A stretch of 64,000 nucleotides of DNA from Acidimicrobiia bacterium (GTDB lineage Bacteria > Actinomycetota > Acidimicrobiia > IMCC26256 > DASPTH01), in assembly GCA_040880805.1 (NCBI GenBank), contig JBBDHW010000033.1, positions 50,462 to 114,461 on the forward strand. Reading direction: 5' to 3'. The translations under genes were made by a program, and so were the position numbers. The notes under the pieces are model-generated. The model saw nothing but the letters and a program-made list of their open reading frames with translations. It had not been told where the DNA came from and made no database searches. The number at the start of each line of letters is the position of its first letter. The stretch's first letter is position 1. Shown here one piece after another: positions 1 to 8,740 of this stretch.

Positions 1-881
<881 letters not shown>

Positions 882-882
<1 letters not shown>

Positions 883-1382
883 TGGCCGGAACGGCGTTGG
901 TGGGGGTGATCATGGGAAGTGATTCCGACCTGCGCGTGATGCAGCCCGCCATCGACACGCTCGACGAGTTCGACGTGCCGCGTGAGGTGCACATCGTCTC
1001 CGCGCACCGCACACCCGACCGGATGTTCGAGTACGCGCGTACCGCCGTGTCTCGCGGGCTGCGCGTGATCATCGCGGGCGCGGGTGGCGCGGCGCATCTC
1101 CCCGGCATGACCGCATCCCTCACACCGTTGCCGGTGATCGGAGTGCCGGTGCCGCTCGCGGATCTCGACGGGCTCGACTCCTTGCTCTCGATCGTGCAGA
1201 TGCCCGACGGCATCCCCGTTGCGACGGTGGGCACGGGGAAGGCGCGCAATGCCGCGCTGCTCGCGGTGCGGATCCTGGCGGTGCACGACGACAAGCTGCG
1301 CGCGCGGATGGAAGAGTTCCAGGCGGGCCTCGCCGATGCCGTCCGCGAGAAGGACGCGAAGCTCAGCGACGAGCTCGAGTAG
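882..1382 (+). CDS. purE: 5-(carboxyamino)imidazole ribonucleotide mutase (PurE)
   Basis: 166-residue class I PurE, which moves the carboxylate of N5-CAIR to give CAIR in de novo purine synthesis. Near the N-terminus is the phosphate-binding GSDSD motif, followed by the SAHRTPDRM segment with the catalytic histidine and the AGGAAHLPG loop, all in family order; length is normal. I chose the ATG overlapping the gmd stop because homology begins directly after it, although the frame is open farther upstream. It ends 6 bp before the stop of the convergent enoyl-CoA hydratase gene. The usual partner purK is not next to it in this window. Confidence 0.95.
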
Positions 1383-1388
1383 TCCGGG

Positions 1389-2174
1389 CTAGCGGGGGAA
1401 GTTCGGCGCGCGTTTCTCGACGAATGCGGTGATGCCTTCCGTGGACTCGGCATCCCCGGCCGCAGCCACGATCGCGTCGGCTTCGCGCGCCAAGTGCGTC
1501 TCGAACGAATCCTCCAGGCTCGTGTGCACGAGCCGCTTCGCCGCGGCGAGCGAGCGAGCAGGACCGTCGGCGAGGCGCGCCGCGAGCGCGGCAGCTTCCG
1601 CGTGGACGTCGTCGTCGGGGACCACGCTCGTGATCAGGCCCCACTCGAGTGCTTCGGCTGCGCTGAGCACCCGGTTGGTGAGCGTCAGCTCGAGCGCCCG
1701 GCGTACGCCAACGAGGCGCGGCACGAACCAGCTCGACGAACCGTCGGGAGTGAGACCGACACCCGTGTACGCCATCACGAACTTCGTCGACTCGCCCGCG
1801 ATCACGAGGTCGGACGCGCCCACCAGCCCCAGGCCTGCGCCCGCCGCGCTGCCGTGCACTGCGGCCACGACCGGCGCATCGCCACGCACGAGCATCGTGA
1901 TCGCGGTGTGCAGTGCGGGAATGAGCGCACGGATGTTGGCGGGGAGATCGTCACCGAGTGCGGCGAACGCCTTGACGTCGCCACCGCCGCAGAAGCGCGC
2001 ACCGCTCCCCGAGAGGAGCACCACTCGGACGCTGTCGTCCAGGCTGATGTCGATCGTCGCCGCCATGAGGTCACGCGCCAGGCCCATGTTGATGCCGTTG
2101 GCCGCCTCGGGACGGTTGAGCGTGAGGTGGGCAATCCCGTCGCGGACCTCGAGCAGCACGTTCTCGTATGTCAT
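1389..2174 (-). CDS. enoyl-CoA hydratase/isomerase family protein
   Basis: 261-residue crotonase-fold protein acting on acyl-CoA thioesters. The oxyanion-hole segments are present as FCGGGDVKAF (about residues 62-71) and HGSAAGAGLGL (about 107-117). The later region YTGVGLTPDGSSSWFVPRLVG resembles PaaG/EchA isomerase-hydratases, in which the acidic residue of the second catalytic position varies; here an Asp (TPDG) is the likely acid. The C-terminal RAPNFPR ending is common in this family. It stands alone on the minus strand, behind a strong hairpin (2230-2262). The exact substrate cannot be told from sequence. Confidence 0.9.
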   Translation of the reverse strand: MTYENVLLEVRDGIAHLTLNRPEAANGINMGLARDLMAATIDISLDDSVRVVLLSGSGARFCGGGDVKAFAALGDDLPANIRALIPALHTAITMLVRGDAPVVAAVHGSAAGAGLGLVGASDLVIAGESTKFVMAYTGVGLTPDGSSSWFVPRLVGVRRALELTLTNRVLSAAEALEWGLITSVVPDDDVHAEAAALAARLADGPARSLAAAKRLVHTSLEDSFETHLAREADAIVAAAGDAESTEGITAFVEKRAPNFPR

Positions 2175-2229
2175 GGGGCCGGATGCTACGCAAGGACACC
2201 CAGAGCCGAGCGGCCGTGAAGGGAGACAA

Positions 2230-2262
2230 AGGTCCCGTCCGCCGGGCAGCGGACGGGACCTT
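2230..2262. terminator. strong hairpin between the ABC operon and the enoyl-CoA hydratase gene
   Basis: A 12-bp perfect stem (GGTCCCGTCCGC / GCGGACGGGACC) with a 6-base loop, flanked by AAA and TT, lies between the permease stop (2530) and the start of the downstream minus-strand gene (2174). It probably terminates the lgt-ABC operon. The rest of the 355-bp gap holds a second GC hairpin (arms 2305-2312 and 2322-2329) and a short tandem repeat, but no convincing gene. Confidence 0.7.
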
Positions 2263-2486
2263 CAGAGGGGCCTTGATTTCTCGAGCTTTCCAGGACAGCA
2301 CCGTGCGGGCGGGGGGGCCGTCCGCCCGCTCGGGGCATGTCTTCCGCGGGGGTCGCATCCCGGTGCGGGCGGGATACGGCGCCTGCTTGATCCGTACGGT
2401 ACGCCCCCGTTCCCCAAGTCGGCCCCAGAGCACCTCTAAGACTCGGTAAAGATGCCCCACTCGGGGGGTGGCCCGCTCGGACCCGC

Positions 2487-2538
2487 CCTACTCCGACTGG
2501 CCTACTCCAACCGGCCTACTCCAACTGGCCTACTCCGC
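2487..2538. repeat. 3.5-copy 14-bp tandem repeat spanning the permease stop codon
   Basis: Units of the type CCTACTCCAACTGG start at 2487, 2501 and 2515, with a partial unit at 2529. On the minus strand each unit repeats the last codons and stop of the permease gene (GGAGTAG), so the 3' end appears to have been duplicated in tandem. Confidence 0.8.
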
Positions 2539-5100
2539 CCCAATGGCGTCGAGCACGTCGTGACGGGCCGCGCGGCGGGCAGGCCAGGCTCCGGCGAGGA
2601 AGCCGGCGACCCCGGCCAGGATCACGAAGATCGCGAGTTGCGTCACGGGGAGGACGAACGTGATGCCCTCGTCGCTCACCGCGCTGACCAGCGCGCGGCC
2701 GAACGCGAGCCCGATGACAAGCCCGAGCAGCGACCCGAAGATCGAGATGATGACCGCCTCGTCACGGATCATCGTGCGAACCTGTGCGCGCGTCATGCCC
2801 ACCGCGCGCAACAGACCCAGCTCACGGGTACGTTCGTAGATCGACAGCGCGAGTGTGTTCACGATGCCGATCAGCGCGATCACAACTGCGAGCAACAGCA
2901 TCACGTAGAGCAGGTTGAGGATCGTGTCGAACTGAGCGATCTGCGAGTCCTTGAACTCGGTCTGGTCCTGCACCTCGACGGTGGGATACGGCTTCAGCAC
3001 TCGCTCGATCGTGGCGCGGGTCTTGGCGTCATCTGAGTCGGATGCCTGCCGCACGGCCACGAGCGAGTCCGACTGATCCGTGTAGTTCTTCTCATATGAC
3101 GTCAGCGAGATCAAATACGAGGCGCCGATGGCACGATCTTCTGCGTAGAGCCCCTGGATCCTCTCGCGCTGCACCCCGGTCTTCTCGAACTGAATATCTA
3201 CGGTGTCACCGACCTTCCACCCCTTGTTCGTGGCGGTGTCGGTGCTGACGAGCACACCACCGTCGGCGAAGGCGTCGAGGTTCGCGCCGGAACGCAGCTT
3301 GATGTCGATAACGTCTTGGACGTTCGGGCTCACGCCGAACAGTTGCCGTTGGTCGCCGTCGACCACGAAGTCGCCGTTGCGGAACTCGACGATCTGCGCG
3401 CCTGGGAGATCCTGATCGAGCGACTTCGCGATTTCGGGCGAGAAGCCACGGCTGAAGAAACCCTTGCCCTGGATCAGCCACTCGGCGCGCACGCTGTTGT
3501 CGATGATGTCGCTGAACGACTGCTTGGCCGACGCGCCGATGATCGCGACGAGCGTGACCAACGCGAGGCCGATCATGAGCGCCGACGCAGTGGTGGCGGT
3601 GCGGCGAGGGTTCCGCATCGCGTTCTCGCGTGCAAGAACGCCCGACATGCCGCGCAAACGCGCGGGGATCCAGCCGAGGAATCGCGAGACCGGCCGTGCG
3701 ACGAGCGGGCTGAGCATCGCGACGCCGATGAACACGAGGAACGCGGCGAAGCCCACGAGCCCTGCGGCACCACCGGGTACCGCATCCGAGCCCACATCGC
3801 CGAACAGGCCGAGCGCCAACAGGAGGATCCCGATGATCGTGAGGAGACCACCGATCCGGTACCGGCGAGATCCGCTCGACGCGATGACGGCGGTGTCGCG
3901 CATCGCGGCAACCGGGGGGACGCGCGCCGCGCTGCGCGCGGGCGACAAAGCCGACACGAAGGTGACCACTGTGCCCGCGAAGACCGCGACGATGATCGTG
4001 CGGGGCAGGATGACCGGAGACTCGGTGGGCAGTGCAAAGCCGAACGCGGCGAGCAGACTCTGCAGCCCGATCGCCACGAGCACGCCGAGCGCGAGCCCGA
4101 GCATCGACGAGAGCAGCCCTACCACGAACGCCTCCGCGGCGACCGATCGCGTGACCTGCTTCCCGGACGCACCCAATGCACGGAGCAGCGCGAGCTCGCG
4201 TGACCGTTGTGCCACGATGATCGAGAACGTGTTGTAGATGATGAACGACCCCACGAACAGCGCGATCAACGCGAAAACGAGCAGGAACGTGTTCAGGAAG
4301 CCGAGACGGTCCTTCACGTTGCTCGCGCTCTCGTCGGCGAACTGCTTACCCGTGAGCACCTCGTAGGACTCGGACTGCTCGGCAGTGGCGATGGCCTCCC
4401 GCACGTTGCGCGCCACCTCGTCTTGCGACACCCCCGGCTTCGCCGCGACGTAGATCGAGTCCCATTCGCCAGGCCGGCCGACGACCCGCTGCGCGGTGGC
4501 CGGAGTGAACCCGGCGCGGGTACCCGGCGGGCTGCTGCTGTCGCCGAACGTGAACACGCCGACGAGCGTGAACTTCTCCGGCGTGGCCTCGCGGAACACG
4601 ATCGGCACCTCGGCGCCGAGGCGGTACCCGGACTTGTCAGCCGTGTTCTCGTCGAGCACGACCTCGTCGGGCGCCTCCGGCTTGTGCCCCTTGGCGATCT
4701 GGTTCGCCTGGCCGAACGGCAACTGCTGCCACGAGAACCCCGACGACTGGCCGGTTCCGTTCGTGACCACGTCGCCGTCCTCGTCGACCACGGAGGCCGA
4801 GCCCTGCACGTTGCCGCGCGCGAGCTTCACTCCGGGCGCGCCCTCTACGACCGGAACCACGCTGTTCGGTACCGGGTTCCGCGGCGCGAAGCCGCGATCG
4901 CTGCTGAGCTCGCGCTTCGACCGCACGATCGCGTCAACACCCTTGGTGGCCTCGGTGAAGAGGTTGTCGAACACGCTGCCGAGAGTGTCGGTAAGCACGA
5001 AAGTGCCCGAGATGAACGCGACTCCGAGCACGACCGCGATCGACGTGAGGACGAGCCGGAGCTTCTTGGCGAGAAGCCCCTTGATCGTGACGCGCCACAT
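2530..5100 (-). CDS. FtsX/MacB-type ABC transporter permease
   Basis: 856-residue membrane protein with the duplicated FtsX/LolC-MacB layout. There is an N-terminal membrane helix (about residues 13-35), a first extracytoplasmic MacB-like domain, a first FtsX block of three helices (about 265-390, including YNTFSIIVAQRSRELALLRALGA), a second pair of helices and extracytoplasmic domain, and a final FtsX block (about 735-850, including SIYERTRELGLLRAVGM). Such proteins couple a cytoplasmic ATPase to work at the cell surface (lipid, lipoprotein or peptide handling) and often are not true transporters. The ATPase gene lies 8 bp upstream, so they form one unit; the substrate is unknown. Confidence 0.93.
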   Translation of the reverse strand: MWRVTIKGLLAKKLRLVLTSIAVVLGVAFISGTFVLTDTLGSVFDNLFTEATKGVDAIVRSKRELSSDRGFAPRNPVPNSVVPVVEGAPGVKLARGNVQGSASVVDEDGDVVTNGTGQSSGFSWQQLPFGQANQIAKGHKPEAPDEVVLDENTADKSGYRLGAEVPIVFREATPEKFTLVGVFTFGDSSSPPGTRAGFTPATAQRVVGRPGEWDSIYVAAKPGVSQDEVARNVREAIATAEQSESYEVLTGKQFADESASNVKDRLGFLNTFLLVFALIALFVGSFIIYNTFSIIVAQRSRELALLRALGASGKQVTRSVAAEAFVVGLLSSMLGLALGVLVAIGLQSLLAAFGFALPTESPVILPRTIIVAVFAGTVVTFVSALSPARSAARVPPVAAMRDTAVIASSGSRRYRIGGLLTIIGILLLALGLFGDVGSDAVPGGAAGLVGFAAFLVFIGVAMLSPLVARPVSRFLGWIPARLRGMSGVLARENAMRNPRRTATTASALMIGLALVTLVAIIGASAKQSFSDIIDNSVRAEWLIQGKGFFSRGFSPEIAKSLDQDLPGAQIVEFRNGDFVVDGDQRQLFGVSPNVQDVIDIKLRSGANLDAFADGGVLVSTDTATNKGWKVGDTVDIQFEKTGVQRERIQGLYAEDRAIGASYLISLTSYEKNYTDQSDSLVAVRQASDSDDAKTRATIERVLKPYPTVEVQDQTEFKDSQIAQFDTILNLLYVMLLLAVVIALIGIVNTLALSIYERTRELGLLRAVGMTRAQVRTMIRDEAVIISIFGSLLGLVIGLAFGRALVSAVSDEGITFVLPVTQLAIFVILAGVAGFLAGAWPARRAARHDVLDAIGAE

Positions 5101-5108
5101 TCCGCGCG

Positions 5109-5861
5109 CTACTCGCCTTGGTTCTTCATCCGGTCGAGCACGCGCTCGGCTGTGGGGTCGGTCATCTCGTCGACGACCTTGCCGTCGGCGAGGAACACGA
5201 TGCGATCGGCGTAACCTGCCGCGACCGGGTCGTGCGTGACGATCACCGTGGTCTGACCGAGGTCGTCGACCGCTCGACGCATGAACGTGAGGATCTCCGC
5301 ACCCGAGCGCCGGTCGAGGTTACCGGTGGGCTCGTCGGCGAACACGATCTCGGGCCGGCCGAGCAACGCGCGCGCGACCGCGACGCGCTGCTGCTGCCCA
5401 CCCGAGAGCTCGGCCGGCCGGTGCGTGAGGCGGTCGCTCAGGCGAACCGTCTTCACCACGGTGTCGAGCCACTCCGGATCGGGCTTCGTGCGCGCCAGCG
5501 ACATCGGGAGCGTGATGTTCTCGAGCGCGTTGAGCGTGGGGATCAGGTTGTAGGACTGGAAGACAAAACCGATCTTGTCGCGCCGGATGAGCGTGAGCTG
5601 CTTCTCGTTCAGCGAGCTGAGCTCCGAGTCACCGAGGAAGATCTGGCCGGAGGTGAGCCGGTCGAGACCAGCCAGACAGTGCAGCAACGTGGACTTGCCC
5701 GATCCGGACGGACCCATGATGGCCGTCATGCGCGCCGACTCGAAGTCCACCGACACACCGTCGAGCGCGCGCACCTCGGCTTCGCCCTCGCCATAGATCT
5801 TGGACGCGTCGACAGTACGCGCCGCAGTGCTCGTGTGGGGAGCGGTGGTCGTCTCGGTCAC
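5109..5861 (-). CDS. LolD/MacB-type ABC transporter ATP-binding protein
   Basis: 250-residue ATPase partner of the FtsX-like permease. Visible are Walker A GPSGSGKST (about residues 51-59), the Q-loop in FVFQSYNLIPTLNALEN, the signature LSGGQQQRVAVARAL, Walker B IVFADEPTGNLD and the H-loop in VTHDP. YNLIPTLNALEN is typical of the LolD/MacB/FtsE branch. Translation starts at a GTG whose last two bases overlap the lgt stop (GTGA, 5858-5861), which indicates translational coupling with lgt upstream. A short Thr/Ala-rich N-terminal tail precedes the conserved domain. Confidence 0.95.
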   Translation of the reverse strand: MTETTTAPHTSTAARTVDASKIYGEGEAEVRALDGVSVDFESARMTAIMGPSGSGKSTLLHCLAGLDRLTSGQIFLGDSELSSLNEKQLTLIRRDKIGFVFQSYNLIPTLNALENITLPMSLARTKPDPEWLDTVVKTVRLSDRLTHRPAELSGGQQQRVAVARALLGRPEIVFADEPTGNLDRRSGAEILTFMRRAVDDLGQTTVIVTHDPVAAGYADRIVFLADGKVVDEMTDPTAERVLDRMKNQGE

Positions 5862-6739
5862 GCAGACTCCTCGGTTGGGGAGGACCGTGACACCCTAGTT
5901 TCCGACTTTGTCGCGGTCGGTTCCGAAGACTCGGCCGTTGACACTTCCTGACCGGGGCGGCGTTGGGGCGGCTGGTGACGGCCGAGCCACCAGAACCACC
6001 CGATCCCGAACGCGAAGAGGGCAACGCTCACCCACGCGTTGACGCGCAACGGGCCGATGTCGTGCGCGGGGTCGATGCGCAGGTTCTCGAACCAGAACCG
6101 GCCGAAGGTGTAGAGGATCACGTAGAGCGCGAACGTCTGCCCCTGTTTCAGCGGCAGCTTCTTTTCCGCGAGCAACAGGATGCCGACGAGCGCGATGCAG
6201 TAGAGCGACTCGTAGAGGAACGTGGGGTGGAACGTCGGGTACTGCCCGTACCCGAACGGCCGGTGCGCGGGCGAGATCTCGAGACCCCACGGGAGCGTTG
6301 TGGGCTTCCCGAACAACTCCTGGTTGAACCAGTTCCCCCAGCGCCCGATCGCCTGCGCGATGAGGATGCCGGGCGCCATGCAATCCATCACGACGAGCGT
6401 CGACATGTGCCGTCGGTGTGTGATGACGATCACCGCGATCGCGCCGCCGATGACGGCCCCCCAGATGGAGAGCCCGCCCTTCCAGATCTGGAACGCGCGC
6501 AGCGGGTCGTCGTCGAACCTCTGGTAGTCGGTGATCACGTGGTAGAGGCGCGCTCCGATGACGCCCCAGATCACGACCCAGAAGGCGATGTCGGAGATTC
6601 CCGGCGACCCGTAGCCGCGCCGGCGCCACCGTCGCTCCGCGATGAGCACGGCAACGAGAACGCCGACGGCAAGCAGCACGCCGTACATGTGGAAGGGCCC
6701 GAGGTTCCCGCTGTCGGGGCTCGGGATCGACGCGAGCAC
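5858..6739 (-). CDS. lgt: prolipoprotein diacylglyceryl transferase
   Basis: Membrane enzyme that transfers diacylglycerol from phosphatidylglycerol to the lipobox cysteine of prelipoproteins. About seven hydrophobic segments and the Lgt signature GRWGNWFNQELFG are present, with the essential Arg in GRWGN. The C-terminal tail is hydrophilic and Ser/Thr-rich. I prefer the GTG at 6739, because the protein then begins MLASIPSP, the usual actinobacterial Lgt start; an in-frame ATG at 6784 would add 15 unconserved residues. It is the first gene of a unit with the ABC ATPase and FtsX-like permease, and the lipoprotein encoded at 37847 is a plausible substrate. Confidence 0.94.
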   Translation of the reverse strand: MLASIPSPDSGNLGPFHMYGVLLAVGVLVAVLIAERRWRRRGYGSPGISDIAFWVVIWGVIGARLYHVITDYQRFDDDPLRAFQIWKGGLSIWGAVIGGAIAVIVITHRRHMSTLVVMDCMAPGILIAQAIGRWGNWFNQELFGKPTTLPWGLEISPAHRPFGYGQYPTFHPTFLYESLYCIALVGILLLAEKKLPLKQGQTFALYVILYTFGRFWFENLRIDPAHDIGPLRVNAWVSVALFAFGIGWFWWLGRHQPPQRRPGQEVSTAESSEPTATKSETRVSRSSPTEESA

Positions 6740-6818
6740 GACCTCGCATCGTAGGGGTGGACAAGTAGGGGTGCTCTCCACCACTGAGCCGGTCGGCCTC
6801 GCCGTACGATCGACGTCG

Positions 6819-7322
6819 ATGTTCTCGACGCGACCCGAACCCGAGCGCGCTGGTCCCGACCAGGAGTCGGTGTGGGACTACCCGCGGCCGCCGCGGCTCG
6901 AGCCGGTGACCGCACGGCTCGTGGTGGTGTTCGGCGGCCAGACGATCGCGGAGACGACGCGTGGGTACCGCGTGCTCGAGACGAGCCACCCACCCAACTA
7001 CTACTTCCCGCCCGACGACGTCGCGGCAGGGGCGCTCGATCCCGCGAAGGGTGTGTCGTTCTGCGAATGGAAGGGCCGCGCCCACTACTTCACGGTGCGC
7101 GGCGGCACCGAGGTCGCGCACGAAGCCGCATGGGGTTACGAACGTCCGAACGAGGCGTTCGCGTCGATCGCCACCTACGTCGCGTTCTACGCGGGACGCA
7201 TGGATGCGTGTTTCGTCGACGACGACCTTGTCGTGCCGCAACCCGGCCGCTTCTATGGCGGTTGGATCACGTCGAAGATCGTGGGGCCCTTCAAGGGCGG
7301 CCCTGGCTCGAGGGGGTGGTGA
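6819..7322 (+). CDS. DUF427 domain protein
   Basis: 167-residue protein of the DUF427 (NTP_transf_9) family, a small beta-rich fold of unknown biochemical role. Typical features are the ARLVVVFGGQTIAETTRGYRVLE opening, the YYFPPDDV motif, CEWKGRAHYF and AAWGYERP further on, and the FYGGWIT motif near the end. It starts at an ATG 80 bp from the divergent lgt start, so the two probably share a promoter region. The DJ-1-like pseudogene begins 4 bp after its stop. Function is not predictable from this alone. Confidence 0.88.
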   Translation: MFSTRPEPERAGPDQESVWDYPRPPRLEPVTARLVVVFGGQTIAETTRGYRVLETSHPPNYYFPPDDVAAGALDPAKGVSFCEWKGRAHYFTVRGGTEVAHEAAWGYERPNEAFASIATYVAFYAGRMDACFVDDDLVVPQPGRFYGGWITSKIVGPFKGGPGSRGW

Positions 7323-7326
7323 CAGC

Positions 7327-7811
7327 GTGGTAGCGACAGAGCTTGCCGTGCTGCTGTTCGACCGGGTGACCGCGCTCGACGCGGTCGGGCCGTACGAGGT
7401 GCTCCAGCGCGTGCCCGGAATGACCGTGCGGTTCGCCGCCGCCGAGCCTGGTGTGAAGCGCACGGAAGACGGCTCGCTCGCGATCGTCGCCGACACGGTG
7501 CTCGAGGATGTCCTGGCACCCGACATCGTGCTCGTGCCGGGCGGACGTCGCGGTACACCACGTCGGTGTGCACGGGGTCATTGGTGCTCGCAGCCGCCGG
7601 CATCCTCCAGGGTGTGCCCGCCACAACGCATTGGCTCGCGATGGAACACCTCGGTCGCTTGGGCGCGATCCCGGTCGCGGAGCGCGTCGTAGAACACGGC
7701 AAGATCGTCACCGCCGCAGGGGTGTCGTCGGGAATCGACACGGCGTTGCTGGTGGCGGCGCGGATCGCGGGCGACGACGTCGCGTGCGCGATCCAGCTGT
7801 CGATCGAGTAA
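7327..7811 (+). pseudogene. DJ-1/PfpI family gene broken by a deletion with frameshift
   Basis: The N-terminal part (ELAVLLFDRVTALDAVGPYEVL, then DIVLVPGG) reads in one frame to about 7545. The rest (TTSVCTGSLVLAAAG with the nucleophile-elbow Cys, then ATTHWLAMEHL) reads in another frame from about 7548 to the TAA at 7811. In intact relatives about 20 residues lie between VPGG and the TTSVCTG block; here they are missing. The simplest reading is an out-of-frame deletion of roughly 60-70 bp at 7540-7550. The parts are otherwise well conserved, so the event is recent or an assembly error. Intact relatives are glutamine-amidotransferase-like proteins such as isonitrile hydratase or Hsp31-type proteins. 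Confidence 0.82.
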
Positions 7812-7820
7812 TCCTTAGAC

Positions 7821-7864
7821 CTTGCGTCGTTCATGGTCGTAGAGCGCCCACGAACGACGCAGGT
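7821..7864. terminator. hairpin between convergent genes
   Basis: CCTTGCGTCGTTC (7821-7833) pairs with GAACGACGCAGG (7853-7864), giving a 12-bp stem with one bulged T and a 19-base loop. It lies in the 59-bp gap between the plus-strand DJ-1 pseudogene and the minus-strand glycosylase gene, so it could end transcripts from both sides. No long T-run follows on either side. Confidence 0.5.
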
Positions 7865-7870
7865 TCGTTG

Positions 7871-8734
7871 TTATTTCACCAACCTGGACAGCCTGCGGTC
7901 GGCGAGGACTTTGCCGTTGGTCTGGCACTTGGGGCAGTACGCGACCTCGTGGCTCTCGTAGCTGACGCGGCGCAGCGTCTCGCCGCAGCGCGGGCACGGC
8001 GTGCCGTAGCGGGCGTGCACCTCGAAGTGGTCGCCGAGCTTCGGTTGCGACAGACCACCTTCGCGTCCGCGTTCGAGTTCGAGGCCGTCGGCGAGCACGC
8101 CGCGGATCGCGTCGAGGAGGCGCGCCCGCTCGTCGTCGTCGAGTGACGCGAGCGACGCGTACGGCGACAGCTGCGAGCGCCACAGCGCGTCGTCGGCGTA
8201 GCCGCGCCCGACACCGGCGACGGTGTGCTGGTCGCGCAGGATGGTGTGCACGCGGCGACGGTCGTCGCCGTGTAGGACGAACTCGGCGAACTCGTCGGAC
8301 GCCGGCTCGGGACCGAGCGTGGAAAGCGGACCGTCGTCGCCCGGTGCGAGGACCCACCACGCGGCCTTGCGCTCGTGGCCGTACTCGCGCACGAGCGTGG
8401 CCTTCCCGTTCGACCACCGGAACCGCACCACCGAGCCCTTGCCCTTCGTGCGTTTCGGCGGCTCCTCGATGTCGAGCCGCCCCGCCTGTGACAGGTGCAC
8501 GAGGATGCGACCCGCCGGCTCCGTGCCTGAACGGGGAGAAGGACTGAAATCGAGGATGAGGTACTTCGCGTACCGGCCGACGCGCTCGAGCGTCGCGCCG
8601 ACGAGCGCGTCCGGCGACGGCGATACCGTCTTCAGCGCCGAGAAACCGAGTGGTTCCACCGCTTCGAGCGCGGAGCCCGCGAGTTCGACGTCGAGCCGTT
8701 CGGCCAGCGCCTGCATCTGCGGCAGCTCGGGCAT
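7871..8734 (-). CDS. formamidopyrimidine/endonuclease VIII-type DNA glycosylase
   Basis: 287-residue base-excision repair enzyme of the Fpg/Nei family, removing oxidised bases by beta,delta-elimination. It begins MPELPQ: the catalytic Pro2 and Glu3 are present, but the usual Glu of PELPE is Gln. The helix-two-turn-helix region (VAGVGRGYADDALW) and a C-terminal zinc finger (CPRC ... CPKC, about residues 247-268) are intact, followed by QTNGK in place of the usual QxGGR. A Pro/Ser/Gly stretch around residues 66-76 (SPSPRSGTEPAG) corresponds to a dispersed DNA repeat (8517-8534) and looks like an insertion. The kinase gene lies 6 bp upstream. Confidence 0.92.
   Translation of the reverse strand: MPELPQMQALAERLDVELAGSALEAVEPLGFSALKTVSPSPDALVGATLERVGRYAKYLILDFSPSPRSGTEPAGRILVHLSQAGRLDIEEPPKRTKGKGSVVRFRWSNGKATLVREYGHERKAAWWVLAPGDDGPLSTLGPEPASDEFAEFVLHGDDRRRVHTILRDQHTVAGVGRGYADDALWRSQLSPYASLASLDDDERARLLDAIRGVLADGLELERGREGGLSQPKLGDHFEVHARYGTPCPRCGETLRRVSYESHEVAYCPKCQTNGKVLADRRLSRLVK
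8517..8534 (+). repeat. dispersed 18-bp repeat, copy 1 (inside the glycosylase gene)
   Basis: GGCTCCGTGCCTGAACGG. The same sequence recurs at 14292, and with one C/T difference at 19138 and 40314; a degenerate inverted copy is at 50351. Here it is read on the minus strand as part of SGTEPAG. Confidence 0.8.
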
Positions 8735-8740
8735 CGGTGG

